A DNA stretch of 64,000 bases from CAIUMH01 sp963758555 (GCA_963758555.1 CAVWVW010000003.1:1302001-1366000); one strand, 5' to 3'; counted from the first letter of the stretch, positions 8,367 through 17,631 are shown. Made by a program: numbers and translations. Notes: generated by a model not told the origin, from the letters alone.

Positions 8367-10064
8367 CTACGCCTCGGTGATGGCGCCGCGCTCAGCGCCG
8401 GTGACCAGGCGCGCGTACTTGGCGAGGACCCCTGTGGTGTAGCGAGGCTCGAAGTCCTTGCGCTCAGCCGCTCGACGAGCGAGCTCGTCGTCGTCGACCA
8501 ACAGGTCGATGGTGTGGCCGAGCACGTCGATGACGATCCGATCGCCATCTGCCACGAGGCCGATGGGGCCGCCGTCGACGGCCTCGGGCGCGACGTGACC
8601 GATGCAGAAGCCGTGCGTGCCGCCTGAGAAGCGGCCGTCGGTCACGAGCGCGCAGTCCCCGCCTCGGCCGGCTCCCTTCATCGCCCCGGTGACCGCCAGC
8701 ATCTCTCGCATGCCCGGGCCACCCTTCGGGCCTTCGTAGCGGATCACGACGATCGTCTGGGGCTCGATCGATCCCGCCAAGATCGCCTCCATGGCGGCTG
8801 CTTCGCCGTCGAAGACCCGAGCGGTGCCGTCGAATCGCAGCGTGTCGATGCCCGCGACCTTGACCACGGAGCCTTTGGGAGCGAGCGACCCGGTCAGGAT
8901 GGCGATGCCGCCTTGCTCGTGGATCGGGTTGTCGAGCGTGTGGATGACCTCCCCGTCGGGGTCGGGGATGGCCATCGCCGCCAGGTTCTCTGCCATGGTC
9001 TTGCCCGTCACGGTCATGACGTCACCGTGGAGCAGGCCTGCGTCCAAGAGCTGCTTGAGGACCACGGGGATGCCGCCGATGCGGTCGATGTCGACCATGT
9101 GGAAGCGGCCGTGCGGCTTCGTGTCGGCGAGGTGCGGCACCTTGGCCGCGATGCGGTTGAAGTCCTCGAGGTCGAGCTCGACGCGCGCTTCATTGGCGAT
9201 GGCCAGCAGGTGCAGCACGGCGTTCGTCGAGCCCCCGAGGGCGTTGACGACCGCGATGGCGTTCTCGAACGCCTCCTTGGTCATGATGTCCCTCGGCCTG
9301 ATGTTGCGCCGGACCAGCTCGATGACGGCTTGGCCTGAGGCATAGGCCACGTCGTCCCGACGACGATCGACGGCTGCCGCCGATGAGCTGCCCGGCAGCG
9401 ACATCCCGAGGGCCTCACCGACCGAGGCCATGGTGTTGGCCGTGAACATCCCCGCGCAGCTGCCCTCGGTCGGACAGGCGTTGTGCTCGATGAGCGAGAG
9501 CTCCTCGTCGCTCAAGGCGTCGACGGCGTGCGCCCCGACCGCTTCGAAGACCGAGGTGATGTCGAGGGCGCGATCGGCGAGGCGACCCGGCAAGATCGAG
9601 CCGCCGTAGACGAAGACGCTCGGCAGGTTGAGCCTGGCCGCCGCCATGAGCATCCCGGGGAGCGACTTGTCGCAGCCAGCGAAGGTGACGAGGGCGTCGA
9701 AGCGCTCGGCGTGCATGACGGTCTCGACCGAGTCAGCGATGACCTCTCTGCTGACCAGCGAGGCCCGCATCCCCTCGTGGCCCATCGAGATCCCGTCGGA
9801 GACCGCGATAGTCACGAACTCGAACGGGAAGCCTCCGGCGTCCCTCACCCCGACCTTGGCTCGCTTGGCCAGACGATCGAGCGGCAGGTTGCAAGGCGTC
9901 ACCTCGTTCCACGACGACGCCACGCCGACCTGGGGCTTGTCCCAGTCGTCGTCGGTCATCCCGACGGCTCGCAGCATGGCGCGTGCAGGTGCCTTCTCAG
10001 GACCGTCCGTCACCTCGAAGCTGCGGGGCTTCATCCCTGGGTTCTCGTGCTGGTCGATGGCCAT
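8367..10064 (-). CDS. ilvD: Dihydroxy-acid dehydratase
   Basis: Iron-sulfur dehydratase forming 2-oxoisovalerate or 2-oxo-3-methylvalerate, third common step of branched-chain synthesis. The 565 residues contain SSWNEVTPCN, FAGCDKSLPGML and CPTEGSCAGMFTANTM, which hold the cluster-ligand cysteines, and a C-terminal GRFSGGTHGFCIGHV. The ATG at 10064 gives MAIDQHENPGMKPRS; a TTG three codons earlier is an alternative. It is the last gene of a same-strand run (esterase, gatC, gatAB, ilvD), separate from the ilvBNC operon, so it may not share the attenuator. Confidence 0.95.
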   Translation of the reverse strand: MAIDQHENPGMKPRSFEVTDGPEKAPARAMLRAVGMTDDDWDKPQVGVASSWNEVTPCNLPLDRLAKRAKVGVRDAGGFPFEFVTIAVSDGISMGHEGMRASLVSREVIADSVETVMHAERFDALVTFAGCDKSLPGMLMAAARLNLPSVFVYGGSILPGRLADRALDITSVFEAVGAHAVDALSDEELSLIEHNACPTEGSCAGMFTANTMASVGEALGMSLPGSSSAAAVDRRRDDVAYASGQAVIELVRRNIRPRDIMTKEAFENAIAVVNALGGSTNAVLHLLAIANEARVELDLEDFNRIAAKVPHLADTKPHGRFHMVDIDRIGGIPVVLKQLLDAGLLHGDVMTVTGKTMAENLAAMAIPDPDGEVIHTLDNPIHEQGGIAILTGSLAPKGSVVKVAGIDTLRFDGTARVFDGEAAAMEAILAGSIEPQTIVVIRYEGPKGGPGMREMLAVTGAMKGAGRGGDCALVTDGRFSGGTHGFCIGHVAPEAVDGGPIGLVADGDRIVIDVLGHTIDLLVDDDELARRAAERKDFEPRYTTGVLAKYARLVTGAERGAITEA

Positions 10065-10101
10065 AGATGCCAAGTCTACGGAGAGCGCGCCGCCCGGTCG
10101 C

Positions 10102-12960
10102 TCAGCCTCGTCGGGCGCGCAGCGCCTGGTTCACAGCCTTGCCGTCTGCCTGGCCCTTGGTGGCCGCCATGATCTTGCCCGTGAAGAAGCCCGTCAGCTT
10201 GTCGTCACCCTCGACGTAGCGAGCCCACTCGTCAGGATGGGCCTCGACCATCTCGTCGAGAAGCGAGTCCAACGCCCCGCTGGCCATCTGCTCGAAGCCG
10301 CGGTTCTTGGCCAGCGCCGCCGGGTCTCCCCCGCCCGCGTCGACGAGGTCAGCGAGCACGGTCTTGGCCTGGGTGGCCGACAGCGCGCCGTCGTGCTCCA
10401 TGACCAAGAGGCTTGCGAAGTCGCCTTCGGGCAGCGACTCGGCTTGGGGCAGGAGCCCGGCGAGCTCGTTGGCCACGCGCGCCACGGCCAGCGCCGGGGG
10501 CGCTCCGGCGATGATCGCCGCGCTCACGTAGCGATCAAGGCCCTGCTCGACGGCGCTCAAGACCTGGTCGATCTGAGTGTCCCTGGGCTCAGGGCCGAGC
10601 TGCTCGATGAGCGCCGCTCGCCGCTCGGCCGGCATGGCGGGCAGGGCAGCGGCGACCTGGGCGATCTGCTGAGCCGACGGGCGCAGTGGGACGAGGTCGG
10701 GCTCGGTGAAGTAGCGATAGTCGTTCGCCTCCTCCTTGGAGCGCAGCGTCTCGGTGCGACCGGTGTCCTCATCCCAATGGCGCGTCTCCTGGCTGATCGT
10801 GCCCCCGGCCTCGAGCAAGGCCACCTGTCGCTCAGCCTCGTAGTCGACGGCCCGCTGGACGGAGCGCAGCGAGTTGAGGTTCTTGATCTCACAGCGCGTG
10901 CCGTAGGGAGCGTCGGGTCCTCGCCGGACCGACACGTTGGCGTCGACGCGCATCGAACCCTCTTCCATCCGACCGTCAGAGGCCCCCGAGGCGATCAGGA
11001 TGGCTCGCAGCTCCGCTGCGTACGCCCGAGCCTGCGCGGCGGAGCGCACGTCGGGACCAGAGACGATCTCGACCAGCGGCACGCCGGCGCGGTTGTAGTC
11101 CACCATCGACTCCTGGGAGCCGTGGATCCGACCGGTGCCCCCGAGGTGCGTCGTCTTGCCCGTGTCCTCTTCGAGGTGAGCCCGCTCGATGCGCACCCGT
11201 GAGCCATCAGGGAGGTCGAGGTAGCCCTCGGCGTTGATGGGCTCGTCGTACTGGGAGATCTGGAAGTCCTTCGGCTGGTCGGGGTAGAAGTAGTTCTTGC
11301 GGTGGAAGGTCGACGGGCGCACCTCGCAGTGCAGCGCGGTGCCGATCCGGATGGCCAGCTCGACCGCACCGGCGTTGAGCACCGGCAGCGAACCGGGCAG
11401 GCCCAAGCAGACAGGGCAGACGTTGGTGTTCGGCTCGGAGCCGAAGTGGTTCGCGCACCCACAGAAGAGCTTGGTGTTGGTCTTGAGCTCGGTGTGGACC
11501 TCGAGGCCCACCACCATCTCCCAGTCGCCGCCGAGCGCGCTCGACGAGCTCGCTCCCGCCTCGAGGACCGTCGCCGCCCTGAAGAGGCGCTCTTCGCTTC
11601 GACCCGGACCGAGCAGCTGGACACCGATGGGGAGCCCGTCGGCGCCCTGGGCGAAGGGCACGCTCATCGCGGGGTGGCCGGCCAGGTTCGACGGGATGGT
11701 GCAGACGTCAGAGAGGTACATCGCCATCGGGTCATCGATCTTGGCGCCGAGCTCGAAGGCGGTGGTGGGCGTGGTCGCGCCGAGCAGCAGGTCCACCTGG
11801 CCGTAGGCCCGATCGAACGCCTCGATGATCAGCGTGCGCGTGCGCTGGGCCTGGCCGTAGTAGGCGTCGAAGTATCCAGCGGAGAGCGCGTAGGTCCCGA
11901 GCATGATGCGGCGCTTGACCTCGTCGCCGAAACCCGCGGTCCTGGTGGCGACGTTCATCGCCTCGACGTCGCTGGCCTCGACACGGACCCCGTAGCGGAC
12001 GCCGTCGTAGCGAGCCAGGTTCGAGGAGGCCTCGGCTGGGGCGAGCAGGTAGTAGGCCGAGAGCCCGAAGCGCAGCTCAGGGATGGCGATCTCGACGATC
12101 TCGGCGCCCTGCGCGGCCAGGACGTCGGCGGCCCGGCGCACGGCCGCGATCACCTCGGCGTCACAGCCGTCGAGCAGGTCGGTGCAGAGCCCGACCTTGA
12201 GCCCGTCGACCCCATCGTCGAGGTGGGTGACGAGCGACGGTGCCTCTTCGGGCAGCGAGGTCGAGTCCATCGGGTCATGGCCCGCGATGACCTCCAAGAG
12301 GAGCGCTGCGTCGGCCACCGTGGTGGCGAACGGTCCGATCTGGTCGAGTGAGGACGCGAACGCCACCAGGCCGAAGCGAGACACCAGGCCGTAGGTGGGC
12401 TTGACGCCGACCACCCCGCAGAGGGCGGCAGGCTGGCGGATGGAGCCACCGGTGTCGGAGCCCAGCGAGAGCGGCACCATCGAGGCAGCCACTGCCGCGG
12501 CCGATCCACCGGAGGAACCACCTGGGACCCGAGAGGGATCGCGTGGGTTGCGGGTGGGACCGAAGGCCGAGTTCTCCGTGGACGAGCCCATGGCGAACTC
12601 ATCCATGTTGGTCTTGCCCACCACCACCACGCCTGCGGCACGCAGCTTGGTGACCACCGTGGCGTCGTAGGGCGGTCGCCAGCCTTGCAGGATCCTCGAC
12701 GCGCACGAGGTCACCTCGCCGTGCTGGCAGAGGTTGTCCTTGAGGGCCAAGGGCACGCCCGCCAGCAGGCCTGGGTCGTCTCCCCTGGCCACCGCGGCGT
12801 CGATGCGGTCGGCACGAGCGAGAGCCTGGTCGACCTGGACGTCGACGAAGGCGTGCAGGGAGGCGTCGTCCTGCTCGATGGTGGCGAGGGCCGACTCGGT
12901 CACCTCTCGAGCGGTGCGCTCTCCTGAGCGGATCGTCGCCGCAAGCGCCACGACGCTCAT
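10102..12960 (-). CDS. gatAB: Fused GatA-GatB subunits of Asp-tRNA(Asn)/Glu-tRNA(Gln) amidotransferase
   Basis: A single 952-codon frame encodes both subunits of the enzyme that makes Gln-tRNA and Asn-tRNA by transamidation. Residues 1 to about 478 are GatA, an amidase-signature protein with the catalytic Lys in LKDNLCQHG, GGSSGGSAAAVA and the nucleophile region LGSDTGGSIRQPA. From about residue 480 (GDWEMVVGLEVHTEL) to the end is GatB, with the zinc ligands FCGCANHFG and CPVCLGLPG and the C-terminal YqeY-like tRNA-binding tail. The linker is only about 15 residues (AGASSSSALGG). Neither other frame has a stop across the junction, so a simple indel does not explain the fusion. GatC precedes it with an ATGA overlap. 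Confidence 0.9.
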   Translation of the reverse strand: MSVVALAATIRSGERTAREVTESALATIEQDDASLHAFVDVQVDQALARADRIDAAVARGDDPGLLAGVPLALKDNLCQHGEVTSCASRILQGWRPPYDATVVTKLRAAGVVVVGKTNMDEFAMGSSTENSAFGPTRNPRDPSRVPGGSSGGSAAAVAASMVPLSLGSDTGGSIRQPAALCGVVGVKPTYGLVSRFGLVAFASSLDQIGPFATTVADAALLLEVIAGHDPMDSTSLPEEAPSLVTHLDDGVDGLKVGLCTDLLDGCDAEVIAAVRRAADVLAAQGAEIVEIAIPELRFGLSAYYLLAPAEASSNLARYDGVRYGVRVEASDVEAMNVATRTAGFGDEVKRRIMLGTYALSAGYFDAYYGQAQRTRTLIIEAFDRAYGQVDLLLGATTPTTAFELGAKIDDPMAMYLSDVCTIPSNLAGHPAMSVPFAQGADGLPIGVQLLGPGRSEERLFRAATVLEAGASSSSALGGDWEMVVGLEVHTELKTNTKLFCGCANHFGSEPNTNVCPVCLGLPGSLPVLNAGAVELAIRIGTALHCEVRPSTFHRKNYFYPDQPKDFQISQYDEPINAEGYLDLPDGSRVRIERAHLEEDTGKTTHLGGTGRIHGSQESMVDYNRAGVPLVEIVSGPDVRSAAQARAYAAELRAILIASGASDGRMEEGSMRVDANVSVRRGPDAPYGTRCEIKNLNSLRSVQRAVDYEAERQVALLEAGGTISQETRHWDEDTGRTETLRSKEEANDYRYFTEPDLVPLRPSAQQIAQVAAALPAMPAERRAALIEQLGPEPRDTQIDQVLSAVEQGLDRYVSAAIIAGAPPALAVARVANELAGLLPQAESLPEGDFASLLVMEHDGALSATQAKTVLADLVDAGGGDPAALAKNRGFEQMASGALDSLLDEMVEAHPDEWARYVEGDDKLTGFFTGKIMAATKGQADGKAVNQALRARRG

Positions 12961-13265
12961 GGCGCCTCGCTCGCGATGCGAGGGACGCCGAAGCGCTCCT
13001 CGATCACCTTGGGTGCCTGTGAGAGCACCTCGGTGCGATCGAGCGACGCCCTCACCACGTCGTCGCGCAGCACGTTGACCAAGCCGAAGGGGTGCGCCGT
13101 CGGTGGGATCTCGGCCACGTCGAGCGCCGCGATGTCCGCCGCGTGACCCAAGATGCTGCCGAGCTGCTCGGTGAAGCGCTCAACCTCATCGTCAGTCAGC
13201 GCCAAGCGAGCCAGGCGAGCGACGTGGCGCACCTCGTCGGCGCTGATGGGCTCAAGCTCAGCCAT
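12957..13265 (-). CDS. gatC: Aspartyl/glutamyl-tRNA amidotransferase subunit C
   Basis: Small subunit (102 residues) that wraps around GatA and GatB and stabilises the amidotransferase. The helical start ISADEVRHVARLARLALTDDEVERF and the later RDDVVRASLDR are standard GatC features. Its ATG overlaps the esterase stop (TGATG) and its own stop overlaps the gatAB start (ATGA), so the three genes are coupled. Confidence 0.95.
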   Translation of the reverse strand: MAELEPISADEVRHVARLARLALTDDEVERFTEQLGSILGHAADIAALDVAEIPPTAHPFGLVNVLRDDVVRASLDRTEVLSQAPKVIEERFGVPRIASEAP

Positions 13266-14026
13266 CAGGCTCCCTGCTCGATCACGCGCTCGATGAAGGA
13301 GAGCGCCTCGGCCTCGACCAGCGCCGCATCGTGGTCCAAGGTGGCGACGTGGTAGCTGTGCTCCAAGAGCACCTGCTCGACCGGGGCGCCCACCGAAGCA
13401 AGCAGGTGCGTGCCACTCGAGGGGGGCACCACGTGGTCCTCGACGCTTGAGAGAAGGAGCACCGGACAGGTGATCTTGTCCAGGTCGGCTGAGATCTCCT
13501 TGACACCCTCGAACAGCGAGAGCATCGGTGCGAGGGGCGTGGCGGCATAGGAGCGCTCCTCGACCCCCTCCTTCTTGATGTCAGAGCCGATGGCGTCCAT
13601 GGTGGTGATCCCCTGGTCGACCAGCTCTTGGAGCGCGTCGATCAGCGACACGTCGATCGGCTCGACCAAGGGGTTGATCAAGATGATCCCTGCGAGCTCT
13701 GGGTGGCGCTCCGCCAGCCAGCAGGTGAGCCCGCCGCCCATCGACAGCCCGCCGACGAAGACCTGCTCGGTGCGAGCCGCGAGGACGTTGAGCGCCTCTT
13801 CAGCGGCCTTCGACCAGTCGGCAAAGGTCGACTCGAGGAGGTCGTCGACGATCGTGCCGTGCCCTGGAAGGAGCGGGACCTCGACGCTGAAGCCAGCGTC
13901 CGTCAGCTGGTCGGCGAGACCCGCCATGGAGAAGGGACAGCCCGTGAAGCCGTGGAGGAGCAGGACCCCCACCGACGAGCCGTCGGAGGAGATCGGCTCG
14001 CAGCCGCTGATGATGGGTTCGCTCAC
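13265..14026 (-). CDS. Alpha/beta-hydrolase, carboxylesterase / monoacylglycerol lipase-like
   Basis: 253 residues with the esterase fold of the Est30/monoglyceride lipase group: oxyanion strand VLLLHGFTGCPFSM, nucleophile elbow GLSMGGG, acid in SSVEDHVVP and histidine in LEHSYHVATLDHD. It should cleave carboxyl esters in the cytoplasm; the natural substrate is not visible. I chose the GTG at 14026 (MSEPIISGCEP) because a TTG 36 bases upstream would run up to the divergent gene. It is first in the esterase-gatC-gatAB-ilvD run, with a TGATG junction to gatC. Confidence 0.85.
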   Translation of the reverse strand: MSEPIISGCEPISSDGSSVGVLLLHGFTGCPFSMAGLADQLTDAGFSVEVPLLPGHGTIVDDLLESTFADWSKAAEEALNVLAARTEQVFVGGLSMGGGLTCWLAERHPELAGIILINPLVEPIDVSLIDALQELVDQGITTMDAIGSDIKKEGVEERSYAATPLAPMLSLFEGVKEISADLDKITCPVLLLSSVEDHVVPPSSGTHLLASVGAPVEQVLLEHSYHVATLDHDAALVEAEALSFIERVIEQGA

Positions 14027-14063
14027 AGCAGGTGATGCTATCGGCGGCGCTACCCTGAGCAAG

Positions 14064-14489
14064 ATGCCAGCCGACGAATCAGACCAGGTGACCTACGACT
14101 TCCTCAGCCCGGCGTGGCTCGAAGCGGTCCACGAGCTGCGCCAAGAGCACCCCGACGCCGGTGCAGGCGTGCCGGTGGAGCTCACCATGAACCTGGTGGT
14201 GACCGAGGTGCCGAGCGGCGAGGACGTCCTCGCTCACGTCGACACGACCAACGGGCCGCTGGTGGTGGCGGTCGGTCACCTCGAAGAGGTGGACCTCCAC
14301 GTCGTGGTCGACTACGCCACCGCACGCTCGCTGCTCGTCGAGGGCGACACCCAAGCGGCCATGGGGGCGTTCCTGGCCGGCAAGATCCGGGTCGACGGCG
14401 ATCTGACGAAGCTCCTCGCCGTCCAGACGGCGACGCCCGACGACGACGCGATGGCCTTCGCCAACGCCATGCGCCAGCTCACCGCCTAG
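14064..14489 (+). CDS. SCP2-like sterol-carrier domain protein
   Basis: 141 residues that look like a single SCP2-type lipid-binding domain: a mixed alpha/beta body and the C-terminal motif GAFLAGKIRVDGDLTKLLAVQ, where the family typically has a GK(I/L)...GD segment. Family members bind fatty acyl or sterol-like ligands. It is divergent from an esterase, which would fit a lipid role, but that is inference. ATG 14064 is the only sensible start, since the upstream sequence belongs to the other strand. Confidence 0.72.
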   Translation: MPADESDQVTYDFLSPAWLEAVHELRQEHPDAGAGVPVELTMNLVVTEVPSGEDVLAHVDTTNGPLVVAVGHLEEVDLHVVVDYATARSLLVEGDTQAAMGAFLAGKIRVDGDLTKLLAVQTATPDDDAMAFANAMRQLTA

Positions 14490-14503
14490 GTCCTGGCTCG
14501 TCC

Positions 14504-14824
14504 CTAGATCGGCGAGGAGCGCCGGCGAAGTCGGAACCACCAGTCCGGATCTCGCGCGTGGGCGTGGAAGTGATCGGGGATCTGGCGCATGACGCGGTCG
14601 AAGGACCAGCCCTCCTCGCCGAAGCGGCTGTCAGCAGCTTGCCCGAGGACGCCCAGCATGTGCTCGATCACCTCAGGGTCCGGGTCGATGCCGTGCTCCT
14701 TCCAGACCACCATCGGGGTGTCGCAGACCTCGCAGTCCGCCACCCAGCAGTGCTCGTCGTCGGTGTACCAGTGCGTGATCTGGGCCGCTTCGCACAGCTC
14801 GCAACCTGAAGCCTTGACGCTCAC
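14504..14824 (-). CDS. Small HIT-like Cys/His protein coupled to the PASTA kinase
   Basis: 106 residues with GCELCEAAQ near the N-terminus, a second pair in CEVCDTPMVVW and a C-terminal DHFHAHARD. The paired cysteines suggest a zinc site; the HxHxH-like end recalls the histidine triad of HIT proteins, though the order and length differ from a full HIT domain. I know similar uncharacterised proteins from actinobacteria but no function. The GTG start at 14824 overlaps the kinase stop as GTGA, so the two are probably translated together. The frame continues upstream without a stop, but that part is out-of-frame kinase sequence. Confidence 0.7.
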   Translation of the reverse strand: MSVKASGCELCEAAQITHWYTDDEHCWVADCEVCDTPMVVWKEHGIDPDPEVIEHMLGVLGQAADSRFGEEGWSFDRVMRQIPDHFHAHARDPDWWFRLRRRSSPI

Positions 14825-16773
14825 TTGATGGTGACCACCACGGTCGAGCCCTTGGTGACCTCGCTCCCAGACCCCGGCGACAAGCCCACCACCGTGTGGC
14901 CGTGCCCTGTGAAGGACGCCACGAGCCCGGCGTGCTTGAGCGCTTGGCCTGCGGTGGTGGCGTCTTCGCCGATGAGCCCTGAGGGGACGATCACCCCTTG
15001 GCCGAGGCTCACGTAGACCGTGACGGTGAAGCCCTTCTGCTCGAGGTTCCCCGCCGCAGGCGAGGTCCCGATGACCTCTCCTGCCGGCACCGTGTTCGAG
15101 AACTGGTTGGACTGCGTGGCGGTGAAGCCAGCGGCCGACAGCGTGGCTTGGGCATCGGCGAAGCTGCCTGACACGCTCGGGATGGCGATGGGGGCAGGGC
15201 CCTTCGAGATCGACAGGACGATGGTCGACCCATAGGGCGCCGTCGTCGGGTTCTTGACGTTGCCCCAGGCGTATTCGAGCAGCTGGCCGCTCGGCACAGT
15301 GGGGCTGTACGCCTCGAGCCCTGGCGGACACGAAGTCTTGAAGTGCACAGCGGCGAGCGTCTGGGTGGCGCTGGCGCAGGTGGCGTTGGTGAGCGACGGG
15401 ATCGTCACCGGGGGCAAGCCCCGGCTGAGCACCAAGGTCACCGTCGAGCCCTGCTTGAGGGTTCCTGATGTCGGTTTCTGCGAGAGCACGGAACCAGCCT
15501 TGACGGTGGTCGAGTAGATCGTCGCTCGGTAGCGGATCGCCAGCTGCTTCTCGCTCAGCTGCTGGCGAGCCTCAGCGTTCGTCAGCCCGACGACGTGGGG
15601 CACAACCACCGTCGGGGTGAAGAGCTTGGTCTCGACGGCGAAGACCCCGAAGGCTGCCGCCAAGAGCACGATGAGGGCCACCACCCATGGCCAGCGACGG
15701 CGCTTGCGTCGGGGTTTGGCGAGCTCGGGACCGCCCGAGGAGACCTGGGGCGGCGCGATGACCGTCGGCGCGATGGGCTCACCGCCGTGCCTGGTCTCCG
15801 CCACGCCGGCGGTGACCGGACCCGTGACCGCCGGTGTGGCCTGGGTGAGCTCGTCTGCCGACGGAGCTCGGAAGCCCTGAGCGATCGTGCCGGCCGCCAT
15901 GGCCTCGAGGACGTCGGCGCGCAGGTGGAGCGGCAGCGACGCCGGCAGCGGCAGGACCGCCTCGACCGAGGCGAGCCGGGCTTCGAGCTCAGCGGCGTCG
16001 AGGCGCAGCATCGACTCGGGTTCCGTGGCCTCGGACAGCACTGCGTCGAGAGGACCCAAGGAGGGGTGGTGAGGGATCGCCTGGCCCTGGCGAGCTCGCA
16101 GCGATGCCAAGGGGGTCTCGCCGACGAAGGGGACCTCGCCGACCAAGGCCTCATAGAGCACCAAACCGAGCGAGTACACGTCGGCCTTGCCGTCGACGGG
16201 CAAGCCTTCGGCCTGCTCGGGCGAGGCATAGCGGACCGTGCCGATCATCGCACCGATGGGCTCGGTCCAGCTGGCCTCGGCGAGCGCACGGGCCACGCCG
16301 AAGTCGGTGATCCGGAGGCGACCCTCGTCGTCGAAGAGCAGGTTGGCCGGCTTCACGTCCCGGTGCACGAGCCCGCGCTGATGCGCATAGGCGAGGCCCG
16401 CTGCTGCTTGCTGGCCGATCTGGGCGACCTGCTCAGGCGACAGGCGCACCCCGGTGGTGAGCATGTCGCTCAACGAGCCGCCGGCGAGGTACTCGGTCAC
16501 GAGGAACGGCACGGACTCTTCCTCGCCCCAGTCGTAGACCTGCAGGACGTTCGGGTGGTTGAGGGCCGCGACCGCCCGAGCTTCAGCCCGGAAGCGCTTC
16601 AAGAACCCCTCGTCGTCAGCGAGGGCGGGCTGCAGCAGCTTCACGGCGACGGATCGCTGCAGGGTCTGGTCTTCGGCCAGGTAGACGTTGGCAGAAGCGC
16701 CGGTCCCCAGCAGCGTGAGGAGCCGGTAGCGACTGTTGAGGGTCTTCCCTATGGGGTCAGAGGTGTCCGACAT
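14821..16773 (-). CDS. pknB: Membrane Ser/Thr protein kinase with four PASTA domains (PknB-type)
   Basis: 650 residues. The cytoplasmic kinase domain (about 14-275) has LGTGASANVYLAE, the ATP-binding lysine in VAVKLLQPA, HRDVKPANLLFDD, ITDFGVARA, and YASPEQ in the activation segment. After a Pro/Ala-rich linker and a basic KPRRKRRR stretch, one membrane helix (about 362-382) leads to four extracellular PASTA repeats (about 387-650). PASTA domains bind peptidoglycan or muropeptides; kinases of this type regulate growth and division. Unusually, it is not in the usual ftsW/pbpA/pknA cluster but overlaps a small Cys/His protein. A second, cluster-located PknB may exist elsewhere, so the gene symbol is by domain type only. 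Confidence 0.93.
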   Translation of the reverse strand: MSDTSDPIGKTLNSRYRLLTLLGTGASANVYLAEDQTLQRSVAVKLLQPALADDEGFLKRFRAEARAVAALNHPNVLQVYDWGEEESVPFLVTEYLAGGSLSDMLTTGVRLSPEQVAQIGQQAAAGLAYAHQRGLVHRDVKPANLLFDDEGRLRITDFGVARALAEASWTEPIGAMIGTVRYASPEQAEGLPVDGKADVYSLGLVLYEALVGEVPFVGETPLASLRARQGQAIPHHPSLGPLDAVLSEATEPESMLRLDAAELEARLASVEAVLPLPASLPLHLRADVLEAMAAGTIAQGFRAPSADELTQATPAVTGPVTAGVAETRHGGEPIAPTVIAPPQVSSGGPELAKPRRKRRRWPWVVALIVLLAAAFGVFAVETKLFTPTVVVPHVVGLTNAEARQQLSEKQLAIRYRATIYSTTVKAGSVLSQKPTSGTLKQGSTVTLVLSRGLPPVTIPSLTNATCASATQTLAAVHFKTSCPPGLEAYSPTVPSGQLLEYAWGNVKNPTTAPYGSTIVLSISKGPAPIAIPSVSGSFADAQATLSAAGFTATQSNQFSNTVPAGEVIGTSPAAGNLEQKGFTVTVYVSLGQGVIVPSGLIGEDATTAGQALKHAGLVASFTGHGHTVVGLSPGSGSEVTKGSTVVVTIK

Positions 16774-16818
16774 GGTATCTAGCCAACCTACCGAGCCATC
16801 TGACTGCTCCGGTGGACA

Positions 16819-16843
16819 CCCCAGGCACCTCAGTGCCCCTGGG
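16819..16843 (-). terminator. Possible hairpin after livF
   Basis: CCCCAGGCAC and GTGCCCCTGGG form an imperfect stem around CTCA in the 117-bp gap between livF and the kinase gene. No T-run follows, so it is a weak terminator candidate. Confidence 0.25.
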
Positions 16844-16890
16844 ATCTGCTAACAGAGCGGCCACTCGGACGAACCAGCGACCACGCTGGC

Positions 16891-17631
16891 TCAGGACGCT
16901 GCGGGCTCCTCGAGGTTGCCTTCTGCGGCACCAAGATACCGCTCGAGGACCTCGTGCTTCGCCTCTGAGGCAGGTCCGCTCCAGCCGATCTGGCCGCGAC
17001 CCAAGATGGCGCACTCGTCAGCCAGCTTGAGCGCCCGGTCGACGAACTGCTCGATCAGCAGGATCGCGATACCGCTCTTGCGAGCCTCATCGAGGCTCTT
17101 GAAGACCGCTTCGGTCACGATCGGAGCGAGCCCGAGGGACATCTCGTCGGCGATGATCAGCTTCGGCGGGACGGCAAGAGCACGGGCCAGCGCCAGCATC
17201 TGCTGCTCGCCACCCGACAAGCTGCCCGCCAGCTGTGAGCGCCGTTGGCCGAGGATCGGGAAGAGCTCGACGGCTCGGTCCATCGCACTGGCGCGCTCAG
17301 CTCGCTTGAGCTGCCCGACCGCCATGCGCAGGTTGTCGTTGACGCTGAGCCCGGGGAAGATGCCACGGCCCTCAGGGATGTAGGTCAACCCGAGGCGGCG
17401 GATGCGGAACGCACCGAGCCCGGTGATGGGTTGGCCTTCGAACAGGACGCGACCAGAGGTCGACGGCACCAAGCCGGAGATGGCACGAGCAAGGGTGGAC
17501 TTGCCGGCACCGTTCGGTCCGAGGAGCGCGGTCATCGAACCCGGAGCGACCTCAAGCGACACGCCAAAGAGCGCCTGAGAGCGGCCGTAGCCGACGACCA
17601 GGTCTTCAACCTTGAGCAAGGCCTCGGTCAC
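16891..17631 (-). CDS. livF: Branched-chain amino-acid-type ABC transporter ATPase (LivF)
   Basis: 246-residue ATPase with Walker A GPNGAGKSTL, the LivF-specific GLTYIPEGRGIFPGLSVNDNL, signature LSGGEQQMLALARAL, Walker B LIIADEMSLGLAP and the H-loop replaced by Q in IEQFVDRAL. MSLGLAP and EGRGIFP are typical of LivF rather than LivG. It powers uptake by the fused permease encoded upstream. Its start overlaps the livG stop (ATGA). Branched-chain amino acids are the default guess for substrate, but the family also moves urea, amides and aromatic compounds. Confidence 0.92.
   Translation of the reverse strand: MTEALLKVEDLVVGYGRSQALFGVSLEVAPGSMTALLGPNGAGKSTLARAISGLVPSTSGRVLFEGQPITGLGAFRIRRLGLTYIPEGRGIFPGLSVNDNLRMAVGQLKRAERASAMDRAVELFPILGQRRSQLAGSLSGGEQQMLALARALAVPPKLIIADEMSLGLAPIVTEAVFKSLDEARKSGIAILLIEQFVDRALKLADECAILGRGQIGWSGPASEAKHEVLERYLGAAEGNLEEPAAS

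Noticed and set aside
14825..15331. Upstream extension of the small Cys/His protein to 275 codons
   Set aside because: The extra part is out-of-frame PASTA kinase sequence; the GTG in the GTGA overlap is the natural start.
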